Shown one piece after another: positions 12,241 through 13,805 of a DNA stretch of 13,805 bases. The position numbers were made by a program, and so were the translations under genes. How positions within the stretch are numbered: the stretch's first letter is position 1; each line of letters starts with the position of its first letter. Below the pieces are notes generated by a model. The model did no database searches. It was not told the origin of the DNA and saw nothing but the letters and a program-made list of their open reading frames with translations. Source of the stretch: DASYUM01 sp036001225 (GTDB lineage: Bacteria; Methylomirabilota; Methylomirabilia; Rokubacteriales; DASRDR01); the NCBI GenBank assembly GCA_036001225.1, contig DASYUM010000222.1, positions 1 to 13,805 on the forward strand, read 5' to 3'.

Positions 12241-13805
12241 TTGCCGACTGACCCCACGCTCGCCCAGCAGGCTCGCGCTCGACGGCGCGATCGTCTCCTG
12301 CTCGGGTCGGTTCTGCTCCTCGGGGTGGCCATCCGTCTCCTTCTCCTGCTCCAGTGGCCAGACCGGCTGAGCGGGGACGAGGCCACCGTGGGCTTGATGG
12401 CGCTCCGCATCCTCCGCGGTGAGTTCCCGATCTTCTACGCCGGCCAGGGTTATCTGGGTGCGATGGTGGCCTATCTCACGGCCGTCGTGTACCTCCTGGC
12501 CGGGGCCTCCCCCCTCACGCTGAAGGTGACGGTGTTCCTCTTCTCATGCCTGCTCCCCGTCATCGCCTTCCTCATGGGAAAGCGCATGGCGGGCTGGCGC
12601 GGGGGCCTGACCTGCGCCCTGCTGACCGCGCTCGCTCCCCCGTTCCTGCCGGTTTTCGGCAACGACACCAGGCTGGGCTACATGGAGGTGGTGGTCGTCG
12701 GAAGCCTCGTCCTTCTGCTCGCGCTCGACCTCGCGACCGACGAGCGGGGGAGGGCACCCCGCGAGCGAAAGCTGCTGCTGGCGGCGTTCCTGGCCGGCCT
12801 CGGTTGGTGGATCAATCCGATGACCCTCTCCTATGTGGCGGCGGCGGGACTCTTTCTCCTCTTCAGACGCCGGCTGTGGTCCCTCCGGGCGCTGTGGGCG
12901 GTTCCGCTGGCGTTTGTCCTGGGCAGCGTTCCGTTCTGGGTCTTCAACGCGACCCATTCGTTCTGGACCTTCGCCCTCTTGGAAGTCGGTCGGAAGGATT
13001 TCAGGGCGGCACTCGAGAGCACAGTCTGGCGTCTACTGGAGATCTCCGGAGTCGCCGACGCCATCATCGACCCGGTTCCCTGGCTCTCGCCGGTGGCGGG
13101 CGTCGTGTACCTCGCCCTCGTGGGGGTCCTGCTGGTCGAGCTGGCGCGACGAACCCCCCGGCCGGAGCCGGAGGTGCGGGTCCGGCGCCGGGGCCTTCAG
13201 CTCTTGCTGCTCTTCTCGCTGCTCCACCTCACGGCCTTTGCCTTCCACCGGTTCGCCCCGCTGGGGGGCACCCAGCGCTATCTCTTCCCCCTGTACTCCT
13301 CCCTGCCCGTCCTGACGGGCATCGCCCTCCTGCGGGTCTGGGAATGGTCGCGGGTCCTCGCGGTGGCCGCGCTGGGCGTGCTCCTGCTCAACAACACCCT
13401 GGGTCTCGCCCACACGGTCGAATTCTTCGAGGCCCGGCGCCGACAGGACTGGTGGAAGCCGGAACCCGTCGTGGAGTTCCTCCGGTCCCAGGGCCTCACC
13501 CGCGCCTACGCCGGCTGGGAGGTCGCCGGGCGGCTCACCTTCGAGACTCAGGAGCGCATCGTCGTGACCGAGCTGTTCGGCGAGCGGTATCGGCCCTACG
13601 AGCAGTGGGTCGATGCCTCTCCCCGGGTGGCCTACGTCCTGGTGCAGAGACAGGCGCTCCCGGCCCGGTGGCTCGAGTGGGGTCTCCAGGCGATCAGCGC
13701 CGGGTACCGGCGGAAGGACTTCGGAGAGTTTTCCGTCTTCTACGACTTCCACCCGTCTGCCGACGGCCCGCTGGTGAGCCTTCCCCCGGTCGGGTGGCGG
13801 GCGGT
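12241..13805 (+). CDS. GT-C (PMT/ArnT-like) integral-membrane glycosyltransferase, 3' end outside window
   Basis: The frame is open from TTG 12241 to the window end, 521 residues. The start is set by an in-frame stop directly before it (12238-12240) and by a GAGG ribosome site eight bases upstream. After a short basic N-terminus, helix 18-38 leads into LSGDEATVGLMALRILRG (43-60). Asp46-Glu47 in the first periplasmic loop is the acidic catalytic pair of GT-C enzymes (PMT/ArnT, PF02366/PF13231). FYAGQGYLGAMVAYLTAVVY (65-84) is a second family hallmark. About ten further helices follow up to residue 390; from 395 a soluble domain begins (WWKPEPVVEFLRSQGLTRAY). The enzyme would move a sugar from a polyprenyl-phosphate carrier to a lipid or protein acceptor on the periplasmic side. 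Donor and acceptor are unknown. Confidence 0.85.
   Translation, partial: MPTDPTLAQQARARRRDRLLLGSVLLLGVAIRLLLLLQWPDRLSGDEATVGLMALRILRGEFPIFYAGQGYLGAMVAYLTAVVYLLAGASPLTLKVTVFLFSCLLPVIAFLMGKRMAGWRGGLTCALLTALAPPFLPVFGNDTRLGYMEVVVVGSLVLLLALDLATDERGRAPRERKLLLAAFLAGLGWWINPMTLSYVAAAGLFLLFRRRLWSLRALWAVPLAFVLGSVPFWVFNATHSFWTFALLEVGRKDFRAALESTVWRLLEISGVADAIIDPVPWLSPVAGVVYLALVGVLLVELARRTPRPEPEVRVRRRGLQLLLLFSLLHLTAFAFHRFAPLGGTQRYLFPLYSSLPVLTGIALLRVWEWSRVLAVAALGVLLLNNTLGLAHTVEFFEARRRQDWWKPEPVVEFLRSQGLTRAYAGWEVAGRLTFETQERIVVTELFGERYRPYEQWVDASPRVAYVLVQRQALPARWLEWGLQAISAGYRRKDFGEFSVFYDFHPSADGPLVSLPPVGWRA

Noticed and set aside
12544..13752. Minus-strand open frames opposite the glycosyltransferase.
   Set aside because: The plus-strand frame shows membrane helices and the GT-C acidic pair throughout; the reverse products are charged low-complexity shadows.
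1..13805. CRISPR arrays, insertion sequences, phage genes or toxin-antitoxin pairs.
   Set aside because: No regularly spaced repeats, transposase motifs or phage structural genes were found on either strand.

Overview
The window is about 13.8 kb of very GC-rich bacterial DNA with third positions dominated by G and C. The gene mix includes an NMT1-like solute-binding protein without its transporter, secreted ankyrin proteins, DUF4178/DUF350 with a spermidine-synthase-like enzyme, a FemAB-type transferase and a GT-C glycosyltransferase. This would fit a soil or groundwater lineage such as Candidatus Rokubacteria (Methylomirabilota). No marker gene is present, so that assignment is an inference.

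Layout. (1) 1-582: the 3' part of a beta-propeller lactonase-family gene. (2) 583-1436: a decayed stretch in which a broken alpha/beta-hydrolase (haloacetate-dehalogenase type) runs directly into the C-terminal third of a short-chain dehydrogenase, followed by a tRNA-Lys(TTT) at 1437-1513 with encoded CCA. (3) 1565-4276, minus strand: an NMT1-like binding protein, preceded on the chromosome by a two-gene operon of exported ankyrin-repeat proteins. The binding-protein gene and the ankyrin operon each lie behind a nearly identical 43-bp promoter-containing element (40 of 43 bases). (4) 4713-5122, plus strand: two overlapping tiny genes, a zinc-ribbon protein and a basic 82-residue protein, ending stop-over-stop against the next operon. 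(5) 5119-10694, minus strand: a five-gene operon, DUF4178 membrane protein > long spermidine-synthase-like protein > FemAB-like transferase > DUF350 membrane protein > small membrane protein. The first four genes overlap by 1-4 bases at each junction. (6) 10819-11778, plus strand: a two-domain cupin expressed divergently from the operon, with clear TTGAC-type promoters in both directions. (7) 11779-12240: non-coding, with a 34-bp exact direct repeat of the cupin 3' end and several strong inverted repeats. (8) 12241 to the window end: a GT-C type integral-membrane glycosyltransferase starting at TTG and running off the end.

The most interesting unit is the 5119-10694 operon. Spermidine-synthase-like, DUF350 and DUF4178 proteins are a known but functionally obscure association, usually described with PspA and a glutathionylspermidine-synthase-like ATP-grasp ligase. 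Here a FemAB/GNAT-fold transferase occupies the slot of the amide-forming enzyme, and the aminopropyltransferase carries a roughly 480-residue extension with a membrane segment. This suggests a membrane-associated polyamine or amino-acid conjugation system, as an inference only.
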